NCBI RefSeq assembly: GCF_932526225.1
Contig: NC_064038.1
Span: 10,291,070 to 10,355,069, forward strand
Source of the DNA: Nematostella vectensis
Lineage: Eukaryota; Cnidaria; Anthozoa; Actiniaria; Edwardsiidae
Direction: 5' to 3'
Length of the DNA stretch: 64,000 nucleotides
In this document: one piece after another, positions 1 to 9,000 of the stretch
How positions within the stretch are numbered: the stretch's first letter is position 1
Layout: every line of letters begins with the position of its first letter
Notes under the pieces: generated by a model
The model's input: the letters and a program-made list of their open reading frames with translations, nothing else
Told to the model about the DNA's origin: nothing
Databases searched by the model: none
Position numbers and translations under genes: made by a program

Positions 1-64
1 CTAGTGACTGTGTATGACTGTTTATAGTGTATGACGTAACTGATCTATGCAACTTGATTTTTAG

Positions 65-1688
65 ACATTGCCGCGAGTTCTTCACAATATTGCGCCTGCA
101 TTCTCTTTGGGCAGCTGCAGCTTTGTTGTGGAGCCGTCTAAAGAGTCGACCGCGCGAGTAGTGGTCTGGCGCGAGTTAGGTGTCGTGCGCAGCTACACCA
201 TGGAAAGCACTTACAGCGGTTGTGACCAGGGGCCTTATAAGGTAGGTGCTAGCGGTTGTGACCATGGGCCTTATAAGGTAGGTGCTACTGGCTGTGACCA
301 GGGTCCTTATAAGGTAGATGCTAGTGGATGTAACCAGGTACATATGAACATGTAAGAATAATTAAAAGCAATCAACAGATTTCAGAATTTTGCTCCTCTC
401 AGAGGAAGTCCTGCATGCTCCTGCTTTCTCAACAAAATGTGCATACATTAGTTACAACATTAGGGGCATAGGCGCCGAAGAGCCTAACTAACTGATTAAT
501 ACATAGTTGCTGTCGTGGTATCCATACCTGGTATTTCAACACTTACTTCCGCCCATGCTTGATCTAGTTGTTGCTGCTCACGATACCCTTTACATGAGCA
601 TTTATTCCAAACATGGTCGATGTAGTTGTAGTTGTGGCTTCCTCTAGCTGCTGTCGTGGTATCCATAACTTGTGATTCAACACTTACTTCCGTCCATGCT
701 TAATCTAGTTGTTGCTGCTCACATTACCCTTTCATCAGCATTTATTCCAAACATGGTCAATGTAGTTGTGGCTTCCTCTAGCTGCTGTCGTGGTATCCAT
801 AACTTGTAATTCAACACTTAATTCCGTCCATGCTTAATCTAGTTGTTGCTGCTCACATTACCCTTTCATCAGCATTTATTCCAAACATGGTCGATGTAGT
901 TGTAGTTGTGGCTTCCCCTGCCTTGCATTGCATTACCTTCTGGAGTCATCAGAGCCTCACTGTATTTATGGACTCTATGGCACCGTGCCTTAATGATTCT
1001 CTTGCCCACAGGGTTACCATCTCGGTACGAGGGAGCTGGAAGAGATGGGCCGGTTCTTCTGCGCGGGATTGCTGCGTATTGGAAGACCGTATGTCCGGCG
1101 TGACGCCCCCAGTCGCGCGCCCTCCAGCGAGAGCAACAATGAGTACGGCGACTCCTCAGAGGGATGGTAAGCTAGACATACATGCACGCACACGCGTGTT
1201 ATTACGCGAAGGCATCCTCGCGCGCTGAGGAGCATGGCAACTTCTCAGAGGGATGGTAAGCTAGACATACACGTGAGTTCTCAAAGGAATGGTAAGCTAG
1301 ACACGTACGCACACGTGTGTTATCATACGTACGCATCCTCGCGTGAGTACGAGCATGGGAACCTTTCAGAGGGATGGCAAGCCAGACATAAACGTGAGTT
1401 CTCAAAGGAATGGTAAGCTAGACACACGTACGTACACGCGTGTTATCATACGTACGCATCCTCGCGTGAGGACAAGCATTGCAACTTCTCAGAGGGATGG
1501 TAAGTCAGACATAAATGCACGCGCACGCGATGATGACGAGGAAAATGATTCTTAAGAAAGGTTGTCATGTTATTTCATACCATCTCCTCTTTTCTAGGAT
1601 CCGGACGAGCGAATTGTTCGTGCCAATCGCCTTACAACCGAACGATTATGGGGACGACGTTACTGAAGAAAGTAACGCAAGAGAGTAA
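65..1688 (+). CDS. AGTPBP1: Cytosolic carboxypeptidase, C-terminal end (partial, 3 exons)
   Basis: Last three exons of a gene that begins before the window: 65-241 (phase 0), 1012-1166 (ends phase 2) and 1598-1688 (TAA at 1686-1688). All have AG/GT borders and join in frame. The first exon ends the M14D carboxypeptidase domain: it reads [15 protein letters not shown], then RSYTMEST, whose Glu matches the catalytic base of CCP1, then GCDQGPYK. The second continues with [13 protein letters not shown], which matches the CCP1 join. The family removes glutamates from tubulin and other protein tails in the cytosol. The zinc ligands lie in upstream exons outside the window. The tail after the domain is short and acidic, ending EESNARE. 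AGBL1 (CCP4) is a close relative and cannot be excluded. Both internal donors are followed by tandem copies of the exon end (see findings). Confidence 0.85.
205..345 (+). repeat. 36-bp tandem repeat carrying an exon end and splice donor
   Basis: The unit spans the last 27 bases of the carboxypeptidase exon plus the first 9 intron bases. Donor GT dinucleotides fall at 242, 278 and 314, with a decayed fourth at about 338. The unit length is a multiple of three and contains no stop, so the coding frame stays open through all copies. Use of a later donor would add 12-residue repeats of the form GCDxGPYKVGA(S/T). Confidence 0.9.
509..912 (+). repeat. Tandem repeat, about 134-141 bp, three copies
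   Basis: Copies start near 509, 650 and 784, each with the core GCTGTCGTGGTATCCATA. The array lies in the intron between the 65-241 and 1012-1166 exons. Frames across it have no coding character. Confidence 0.85.
1150..1520 (+). repeat. Composite tandem repeat carrying an exon end and splice donor
   Basis: The 3' end of the carboxypeptidase exon, CTCAGAGGGATG followed by the donor GTAAGCTAGACA, recurs downstream. Donor-like sites lie at 1167 (the real one), 1256, 1292, 1413 and 1500; a copy at 1377 has GC in place of GT. The units are interleaved with ACGT-rich stretches containing CACGCGTG and TCATACGTACGCATCCTCGC. Confidence 0.88.
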
Positions 1689-2160
1689 CAGCGCAATCAA
1701 CTGTTATATACCAGAGCAGAATAATTCCTAAGGCGTGACCAATAATGACACGCAAGAGACTCTAAACTTCGAGATGGCAACTCTCAGTGACAGGGAAATG
1801 GGGCGTGACAACGAAATCCACAGGACATTAGATTGTTAGAAATACTCTTTGGAAATTTATCAACGTTTTAACAATTTGGTGGAGGGCAAGCCGAGTCAAT
1901 TCTTAGCTAAATGACTAAATATAGCAATCGTTGAAAATGCATTTTTAATTTTTTTATTTTACATACTTCCATAGAAACTGTAGACAATTTTTAGACAAAT
2001 ATATCATGGAGATAACTGTAAAACATGATCCAAATATAGTTAATGGGATTTAATGGGATGATTCCAGATATGCATATGTATTTGAAATTCTATAAAATGT
2101 CATATTTCTAAATTAAATTCTGTCCGAATAAATATGGCAAATTTGTGTGTCTTGCAAAGC
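1689..2160. other. AT-rich 3' flank of the carboxypeptidase gene
   Basis: This is presumably 3' UTR and downstream flank. I see no open frame, and no repeat that recurs elsewhere in the window. Confidence 0.5.
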
Positions 2161-2164
2161 CATA

Positions 2165-2231
2165 GCCTCCCACGCAGCCGTCCTTTGTGTCGGTCACGCA
2201 ACGCTTAACAAAGGACGGCTGCGCGGGAGAC
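2165..2231. repeat. Imperfect inverted repeat / hairpin
   Basis: Two arms of about 24 bases share the core GCAGCCGTCCTTTGT and its complement around a short loop. It could be the remnant of a foldback element. No target duplication is clear. Confidence 0.75.
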
Positions 2232-2260
2232 TATCGATGCCACGGATGGCTTTTTTCTTC

Positions 2261-3095
2261 ATATTAAAAGACAGAAGATGTGACACCCAGCGCAAGAAGT
2301 AAAAGTCTACTAAACTATTTACTAGACTTACAAAATGCATAAATTCACCCCATCCCCCCACCACCACCACCTCAAACTCCTTAACCTCCCTCGCACCCCT
2401 ATTCATCCTATGTATTCTCCCACAACCTTCTCTCTGCGACCCTCCCTCCCCACACCCCTCTATCCTTCCTCGGACCCCTAACCCTCTCACACCCCTCTAT
2501 CCTCCCTCGAACCCCTTCCCTCCCAAACCCCTCTATCCTCCCTCGAACCCCTTCCCTCCCAAACCCCTCTACCCTTCCTCGAACCCCTTCCCTCCCAAAC
2601 CCCTCTACCCTTCCTCGGACCCCTAACCCCCACACCCCTCTATCCTCCCTCGGGCCCCTACCCTCCCACACCTCCCTTGGACCCCTTCATATTAAAAGAC
2701 AGAAGATGTGACACCCAGCGCAAGAAGTAAAAGTCGACTAAACTATTTACTAGACTTACAAAATGCATAAATTCACCCCATCCCCCCACCACCACCACCT
2801 CAAACTCCTTAACCTCCCTCGCACCCCTATTCATCCTATGTATTCTCCCACAACCTTCTCTCTGCGACCCTCCCTCCCCACACCCCTCTATCCTTCCTCG
2901 GACCCCTAACCCTCTCACACCCCTCTATCCTCCCTCGAACCCCTTCCCTCCCACAACCCTCTATCCTCCCTTGGGCCCCTGCCCTCTATCCCCCCTCGAA
3001 CCCCTAACCCTCCCACACCCCTTTATCCTCCCTCGGTCTCCTACCCTTTCTCGGCCCCCTCTCCTCCCACAGCCCTTCCCGCACCCCACCCTTTA
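2261..3095. repeat. Direct duplication plus C-rich minisatellite
   Basis: A block starting CATATTAAAAGACAGAAG at 2261 recurs at 2688 almost unchanged for about 220 bases. Between and after the copies the + strand is nearly G-free, with CCCTC/CCTCCCT units of roughly 25-35 bases. The long minus-strand frames here are artefacts of this composition. Confidence 0.88.
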
Positions 3096-3159
3096 CGAAA
3101 AAAAAGCTAAGTCATGGTGGTCGTGTGGACTTCACCCTGGTTTGTTTTGTTTGAATTGA

Positions 3160-3694
3160 TTTAGATAAAAATGCACTTTAAGTTAAAAATGATGACAGTG
3201 CGCAATGACTCTATGTAATGCATCAGATTTTGACAGCGAAACGAAAAAGATATTATCGATAGCTGGTTCGATAAAAGATCAGACAGTAAGCCAATATCAA
3301 TAATCCTCCAAATCTCCATTTTGTTTGACATTTGCGTTTGAAAGATTTCATTATCTCGGTTTAAGGAATGATCGCTTGATCAGAATAAAATTCTTTTCAG
3401 CGCAGACATTTAGTTATAATTCACTTGTTTTTCTTTTCTCATTAGCAGAACAAAACTAAATTTTCAGTAGCGCATGCAGTTATGGTTTACGGTTGTTCTT
3501 GTTCGATTTTTTAGATAATGACGTCATGACTTTTTGCGTGACGTAATCTTGACAATCTTGAAGTTGAATGCTCGCGCTGGACATTTCGGAGTAGTTTATC
3601 AGTTTATGTCGTACGTTTAGCCGTATTGTGCAGAAATTCAGCGATACTTTATGGTCACGTCTTCAAATTCGACCCTACTTCTCGCACTTGAACT
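3160..3694 (+). promoter_or_regulatory. Upstream region of laforin with CRE/ATF-like sites
   Basis: A palindromic CRE, TGACGTCA, lies at 3519-3526 and a variant TGACGTAA at 3539-3546, about 150-175 bases before the laforin ATG. Such sites bind CREB/ATF bZIP factors in animals. Regulation by cAMP would fit glycogen metabolism but is inference. No TATA box is obvious, and the region has no long open frame. Confidence 0.4.
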
Positions 3695-4669
3695 ATGAGC
3701 ATTACTGTGAAATTCAGTGTAGTGACGTTCATTGATCGAGAGACCACAGTTTCGGTTCTGGGCTCTGTTCCTGAGTTGGGGAGTTGGAATCAAAAGAACC
3801 GCATCGAATTAACTCAGAGCGACTCGGAATTTCGTCTGGGACCGGGGCTCGAGCCTTCCTTCTGGTCCAAAGATGTGGAAATGTCGTTTAATGGCAAATC
3901 AGAGCTAAGATTTGAGTACAAATTTGTAAGCCATAAAAACGGAAATTTCATTTGGGAAGGCGAGGGCCCCTGCCACAACCGGAAAGAGGTTTTGACGTTG
4001 AATGACAAAACAGCCAGCGAACTGCTTGTCAACGGCGTTTACATTCTCCCAGTTGGTATTTGGATCGAGAAGACTGGCCAAGTGAATGAATATGAATACA
4101 CTACAAGATTCATGTGCCACGTAGAACGACAACAAATCATGCACTACTGTAAAATCTTCGAAAACATATGGCTTGGTTCATGCCCTCGCCTGAGGTCTCA
4201 TATCATGGATTTAAAATCACAGGGAATCACCGCTGTTATAAGCCTTCAAACTGCTTCAGACATTCAAAAGCACTGCTCTGGTATATACAGATACAATCAA
4301 AACCTACCTATTACTTTGAAAAAGCTATACAAAGAAGAAGGCATTTCTTACATATGGCTTCCCATGGAGGATTTGAGCACAGAGTCTAGAATAGAGAATC
4401 TGCCACAAGGAGTATATCTACTCCATGGCCTTTTGAATAATGGCCATAGGGTGTATGTGCACTGTAATGGTGGTGTTGGCCGCTCGACAGCTATTGTCTG
4501 TGGATTCTTGATGTATGTCTTGCACTGGAGTCTAGCCAAGGTGCAATACAACATCTGTTCAAAGCGACCGGTCGCTTTCATAGATGGTCGTGCATTGATC
4601 ACTGCAGAAAAAGATTTCATTCAAAAGTTTGGTCAAGTCAAGTCTAGATTGACATTTATCCAGGAATAA
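3695..4669 (+). CDS. EPM2A: Laforin, glycogen phosphatase
   Basis: Single uninterrupted frame of 324 aa (human laforin is 331). An N-terminal CBM20 starch/glycogen-binding domain covers about residues 1-115, with GSWNQ (W31) and the binding Trp in NFIWEGEGP (W87). A dual-specificity phosphatase domain covers about 140-320. It contains the laforin hallmark IWLGSCPR (158-165), an acid loop MEDLSTE with Asp226, and the P-loop HCNGGVGRST with Cys257 and Arg263. The P-loop Ala of human laforin (CNAG) is Gly here. The C-terminal part, RPVAFID then KDFIQKFGQV, follows the human protein closely. Laforin removes phosphate from glycogen, and loss causes Lafora bodies in mammals. The human gene has introns; this copy has none. 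The ATG at 3695 gives a complete CBM20. Confidence 0.94.
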   Translation: MSITVKFSVVTFIDRETTVSVLGSVPELGSWNQKNRIELTQSDSEFRLGPGLEPSFWSKDVEMSFNGKSELRFEYKFVSHKNGNFIWEGEGPCHNRKEVLTLNDKTASELLVNGVYILPVGIWIEKTGQVNEYEYTTRFMCHVERQQIMHYCKIFENIWLGSCPRLRSHIMDLKSQGITAVISLQTASDIQKHCSGIYRYNQNLPITLKKLYKEEGISYIWLPMEDLSTESRIENLPQGVYLLHGLLNNGHRVYVHCNGGVGRSTAIVCGFLMYVLHWSLAKVQYNICSKRPVAFIDGRALITAEKDFIQKFGQVKSRLTFIQE

Positions 4670-4797
4670 CATTAGACATTGGATTTGAAACCTTCCAGTT
4701 ACTTTTTACTGTTAGATTCTACTTTTTTTCTTCTGTATTTAAGGTGCCATAGATGCCCATATTGTTTAAATAAGCCCCACTAACTCTGAAGGGAGGC

Positions 4798-4803
4798 AAT
4801 AAA
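4798..4803 (+). terminator. AATAAA polyadenylation signal candidate for laforin
   Basis: AATAAA lies 129 bases after the laforin stop in an AT-rich 3' flank. Further AATAAA copies downstream (for example near 4993) could also serve. Confidence 0.5.
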
Positions 4804-6260
4804 ACAGTTAATGTTAGTGAAGAATTGAAATGAAAAGGTTGTACTGGGAATATATTTGATCTAGACGTTCATAGTTTCATACAAATCGTGAAACGAAGTT
4901 TCATTTCCCCTTTACGCATCATAAAACACACTCAATAATGGTAATCATTTTTAAATAATGATCAAAATTGATTGAGATTACTATTTTTTAGAATAAAGAA
5001 AAAGGGAGGCGGGCTAAGAAATGGGAAAATAGTTCTAGTTATCTAGAAGTTTTATAAATTGTTTTTATTTGTTTATTTGGGGACTTCCTTTACATTAGTA
5101 TAGTTCCACAACAAAATAAAGAACTGAACAAAATATAGGAATAAGCAAACGGATGCTAATTTCTGGCAAGGCCAACTCTGACACAGGAACTACTGTTTAC
5201 AGTAATAGTAATAAAAGTAAAACTAAGAATAGTGTGACTAATAGCTTGGTCTTAGTGAACAGCATTTAGGACATATTGCCCTCCATGTATGGACCAGATT
5301 GGGGTGCACTTTGTTTTATTATAGAGTTTTCACATGCTCCTTAATAAGCATCAACAGGCTAAAAAGGGACTCAGGGGATTTAAGGGACTCAGTTAAACTG
5401 TTCCATATAATACGGCTGAAATAAGAATCCCTGAAGAGGGATGTCAAAAAACGATTAGGACAGAAATTTAAGTAGAGGATGTAGCCAAGGTGTGCACATG
5501 GCTTATTGTGATAAATTTGACTTATTTGATTAAGGATACATTACTAAGTTTTAATGAAAGACGGCTGTCACTCTTGGAAGAGCATCTGTGTTTTTTTTTT
5601 AATTGGCTGATTATGACAGACAGACAGACAGACATCGCTTATTGGGGTCTACAGAATGGTACATGGACTAGATCCCAATAAATTTGTAATGAGTATTAAA
5701 TTTTAAGTTATTTCTTCTCCAGAAACATTCATAGATATATCTAGCAATAACTTTTTTGTGTTGCTGTTTTTTTGTTTTTTTTTTGCCAGGGTAATTTATA
5801 AAATAGTGAAAGACCCTATTGCTGTCATTCACCTTTCCATTTGTCTCTATATACTTCACTTTATTTTATTGCACAACCTATTTAAACAAATATATTAGTG
5901 CGCAGCACATGTTCACATCTAAAGCCCAGCGTGGAAGGCCTCTGGGCGGCATCTTGTGTCAATGACAGACTGGAAGTTGGTTCCACAGTCTCAGAGCACT
6001 CTATTCTTTTCTTTTTACCAGAAATGTTGGACATATTGTTAAAAACTGCTGTCATGCCTGCTGTGCATAATACACATATTCTCTTATCAGGGGTTTGTTG
6101 GATCTGTTATAGCGCCCTGTAGTATTTATTTTGTTAGTACACAGGTGCATACATGGGGTGCATGCACTCACCATATTTATGCTGTTAATACAATAACTTG
6201 TAGGGGTATTTTGAAGGACGGTTTGGACCTAATTTGGGTTTGGTTTCGACCTCATTTTTC
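4804..6260. other. Intergenic AT-rich DNA
   Basis: No supportable gene. A short GACA microsatellite lies near 5618-5633. Open frames are short and lack codon bias. Confidence 0.5.
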
Positions 6261-6322
6261 CGGGGGGGGGGGGGGGGGGGGGAAGGGAGGGAGGGAGGGA
6301 GGGAGGGAGGGAGGGAGGGAGT
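6261..6322. repeat. Poly-G followed by GGGA microsatellite
   Basis: About 20 consecutive G are followed by roughly ten GGGA units. The stretch is homopurine and could form triplex or quadruplex DNA. Confidence 0.9.
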
Positions 6323-6369
6323 TCTTTGATAAAAATTTAACCACCAAGGCTGCCTTTGAAGCATGCTTT

Positions 6370-7285
6370 TGCAGTATCTCCACGGGACGTTTATTTTTGG
6401 ATTTGGCTACATATAAGAGGGATCTAGCTTATGATTCTTAGCTTTGTCTACAAATAGCACGTCTATTGAGAACAAAAGTGGACTTTCGGCCCTTGTGGGG
6501 GGGGGGGGTGTTCGCACCCCCAGCACCCCCCTGGCTACGGGCCTGGTTGAACAGCTATCTGTTTAGGAACAAAAAAGTTATTAAAGACCAGCGCCTAAGT
6601 AAATGTAGAATTTGAGTCAACACGTGCTGAAGTATTTTTGTGTTAGAACCTACCTGTGCTCGTTCCACTACCATCTGGACTGTCTTCAAACGACCCTTCA
6701 TCATTTTTTTGACTTATAACTTTTCCGATGAACCCATGAATCAAGGCAACTGCAAGACTTTGCGGCAGCTTTACGCTTTCTAGCTTATTCTTTTCTTCTC
6801 CCCATTGTGCAATATGCCGTCAGGGTCGCAATTTAGTTTCGCGCCATACATTGTATTTTTCCAGTATGTAATTCACGCGAGGTATCTTTGATTGGGTGTG
6901 CCTATATATATTCTCTTTTGTTCAAGGGGAGTTTAAAATTTTCTGATAAAATCTGACCACCCACAAAAGAACCAAAATAATACCAGATACTTTTATCTCC
7001 ACGGAACGTTTATTATCGGATTTGGCTACAAAAAAGTCAAGTTTAAATTATGATTAAGTTAAGTTATTGCTTATGCGTCAAAGATTGACTTATAGATTTA
7101 TTACAGGATCAAGAATTGTTTTTTGTTTTTTTTTTTAATTTAATTTCTATCGCATCTAATTGGCTTTTACTTCATAGTTTTGTCTGCAAATATCACATCT
7201 ATGGCGAACCGGAAGTGGACCTTTCGCCGTTGTGGGGGGGTGTGTTCGCACCCCTCGCATCCCCCTGGGTACTGACCTGGGATAG
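6370..7285. repeat. Two diverged copies of an interspersed repeat
   Basis: TATCTCCACGG(G/A)ACGTTTAT then GGATTTGGCTAC occurs at about 6374 and 6990. A second shared part, TTTGTCT(A/G)CAAATA through a G-run and GTTCGCACCCC, occurs at about 6445-6535 and 7180-7275. The two copies keep the same order, so they are copies of one element of unknown class. Confidence 0.7.
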
Positions 7286-7356
7286 AAATGAGGTAAAATG
7301 ATGCATGAGTATGTTGTGTCAGTATAGTTGTATCACCTGCAGCTAATGGTATTTTT

Positions 7357-7915
7357 TTAGCATTTGTGGACATTTTTTTGCTATTGGTTATATTTTATGG
7401 CCGGACTTGGTCGGCATAGGAGTGAATGGGTTAATCTGATGCTAAAGTGTACTATTCTAGTCTCTACAGTAGTAGCCCATTTGGCTTTTAATATTTTTAG
7501 TCGCCCCATGACAGGTTCTCAAATAGGGTTCTGGATTCCGGATCCTAGTGTGTGGATTACAGATTCCATGTGGGGTTTTTTCCCGTGGATTCCGGATTCC
7601 ATTTTTGTTCGGTTAACGTTTGTACTAAATTCTTGTATTCCGGATTCCAGCTTAAGTCTTGGATTCCGCGGATCTTAGTGTGTGGATTTCGGTTTCCAGT
7701 AGCATGGATTCCGGATTCCGGGTCTCTTGGATTCCGGATTCCGGATTTCGGATTACCTGTCATGGGGCGAATTTAGCATTTGTGGACTCGTTTTGCTAAT
7801 GGGTTCATTTCATTGCCGGTCTTGGTCGAGGTAATGAGTATCTTGTCAGTGCTGAGAGGTAGCCCCTATTGGCTAATAGGTGAATTTTATTACCGTTCTT
7901 GGGCGGTATACGAGT
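7357..7915. repeat. Degenerate direct repeats around a GGATTCC array
   Basis: TTTAGCATTTGTGGA starts near 7358 and 7772, followed in each case by a diverged TTGGTCG-containing stretch. A weaker third copy follows near 7865. The GGATTCC element at 7501-7770 sits between the first two. Confidence 0.6.
7501..7770. mobile_element. GGATTCC array bounded by perfect 16-bp terminal inverted repeats
   Basis: TCGCCCCATGACAGGT at 7501-7516 is matched by its exact reverse complement at 7755-7770. The interior is a degenerate array of GGATTCC/GGATTCCGGATT heptamers. TTTAG-like flanks are present on both sides, but the target duplication is not exact. It looks like a non-autonomous DNA element with a satellite-like body. 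Confidence 0.65.
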
Positions 7916-8530
7916 TAACGAATAAAAAAAAAACATGTGGATATGGTAAAGCCGGTCTCCAAAAATCTTTGCATATTTCTTTTCTATATATATTTTTATT
8001 CGTGCTTATTTTTAGTAACGCCTACGGTTTCGCGTTATGCATCTTCAAACCAAATTATAGATATCTATTTTAAACTAAACAAATAATATTTTGTTGCCGT
8101 CTATTTCATTTTGGATTGCTTTTTTTTTTTCATTTCAAAGATTAAATTTCGGTGAATGTCGTCCTTATGATTTTATTTCGTTTTTTCCCTATCATTCGCG
8201 GATAATTAATTTTTCATTCATTTGAACATCTTACTTCACCATTTCTTATTGTTCATATGTTTATGTTAATAATTCATTTAAACCGAAAGTCATAACAGCG
8301 TTTTTTTTTTATAACCAAGTGAGTGGAATAAATTACGATAACACGTCCAGCATTTTCTGAGTGTTTAGTTTATTCTGAGTGTTTAGTTTAACAACATTCA
8401 CGTCGTGTGAATCACAACAAAGATAGGGATCACCACAATTATCGAGCATTTTGTGGGTGTATTGGGAAATAGTTTTTCTTATTAATAGTCATAAACGTGT
8501 TGGTTATCAATCAAACGAGTTGAAGCTCAT
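7916..8530. other. Intergenic AT-rich DNA
   Basis: No supportable gene, RNA or clear repeat unit. Confidence 0.45.
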
Positions 8531-8534
8531 ATCG

Positions 8535-9000
8535 CGATAGAGACGCGCGCTAATGGGGCACCTCGATAGGAAGTAAGCCAATAAGGATGCGAGAAAAGTT
8601 CTATCTGATACGACGCGCGCTATCGTGGCCACCTCAACAGGAAGTTAGCCAATAGGGATGCGAGAAAAGTGCTACCTGATACGAAGCGCTATCGTGGCCA
8701 CCTCAACAGTTATAGGAATTAAGCCAATAGGGATGTGAGAAAAGCGTTATCTGGTACGACGCGCGCTACCATGGCCACCTCGACTGTTATAGGAAGTAAG
8801 CCAATAAGGATGTGAGAAAAGCGCTATCTGATACGACGCGCGCTATCGTGACCACCTCGACTGTTATAGGAACTAAGCCAATAAGGATGTGAGAAAAGCG
8901 CTATCTGATACGACGTGCGCTACCGTGGCCACCTCGACAGTTATAGGAAGTAAGCCAATAGGGATGCGAGAAAAGTGCTATCTGATTGACATGAGCTACA
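8535..9000. repeat. Array A of an about 85-bp MITE-derived unit
   Basis: About six head-to-tail units, each with CGACGCGCGCTA(C/T)CGTGGCC, then AAGCCAATA(A/G)GGATG, then GAGAAAAG(T/C)GCTATCTGA. The same unit recurs near 12125-12475 and 16365-16795 beside the other GPCR copies. As single inverted pairs it also occurs at 60226-60461 and 62232-62490. Confidence 0.88.

Noticed and set aside
1014-1555. Overlapping frames on both strands (73, 67, 60 and 70 aa)
   Set aside because: They run through the donor repeat; the real coding part is the exon 1012-1166 in another frame.
7552-7776. WIPDSGFRIP-type repeat proteins on both strands
   Set aside because: Translation of the GGATTCC array; composition artefact.
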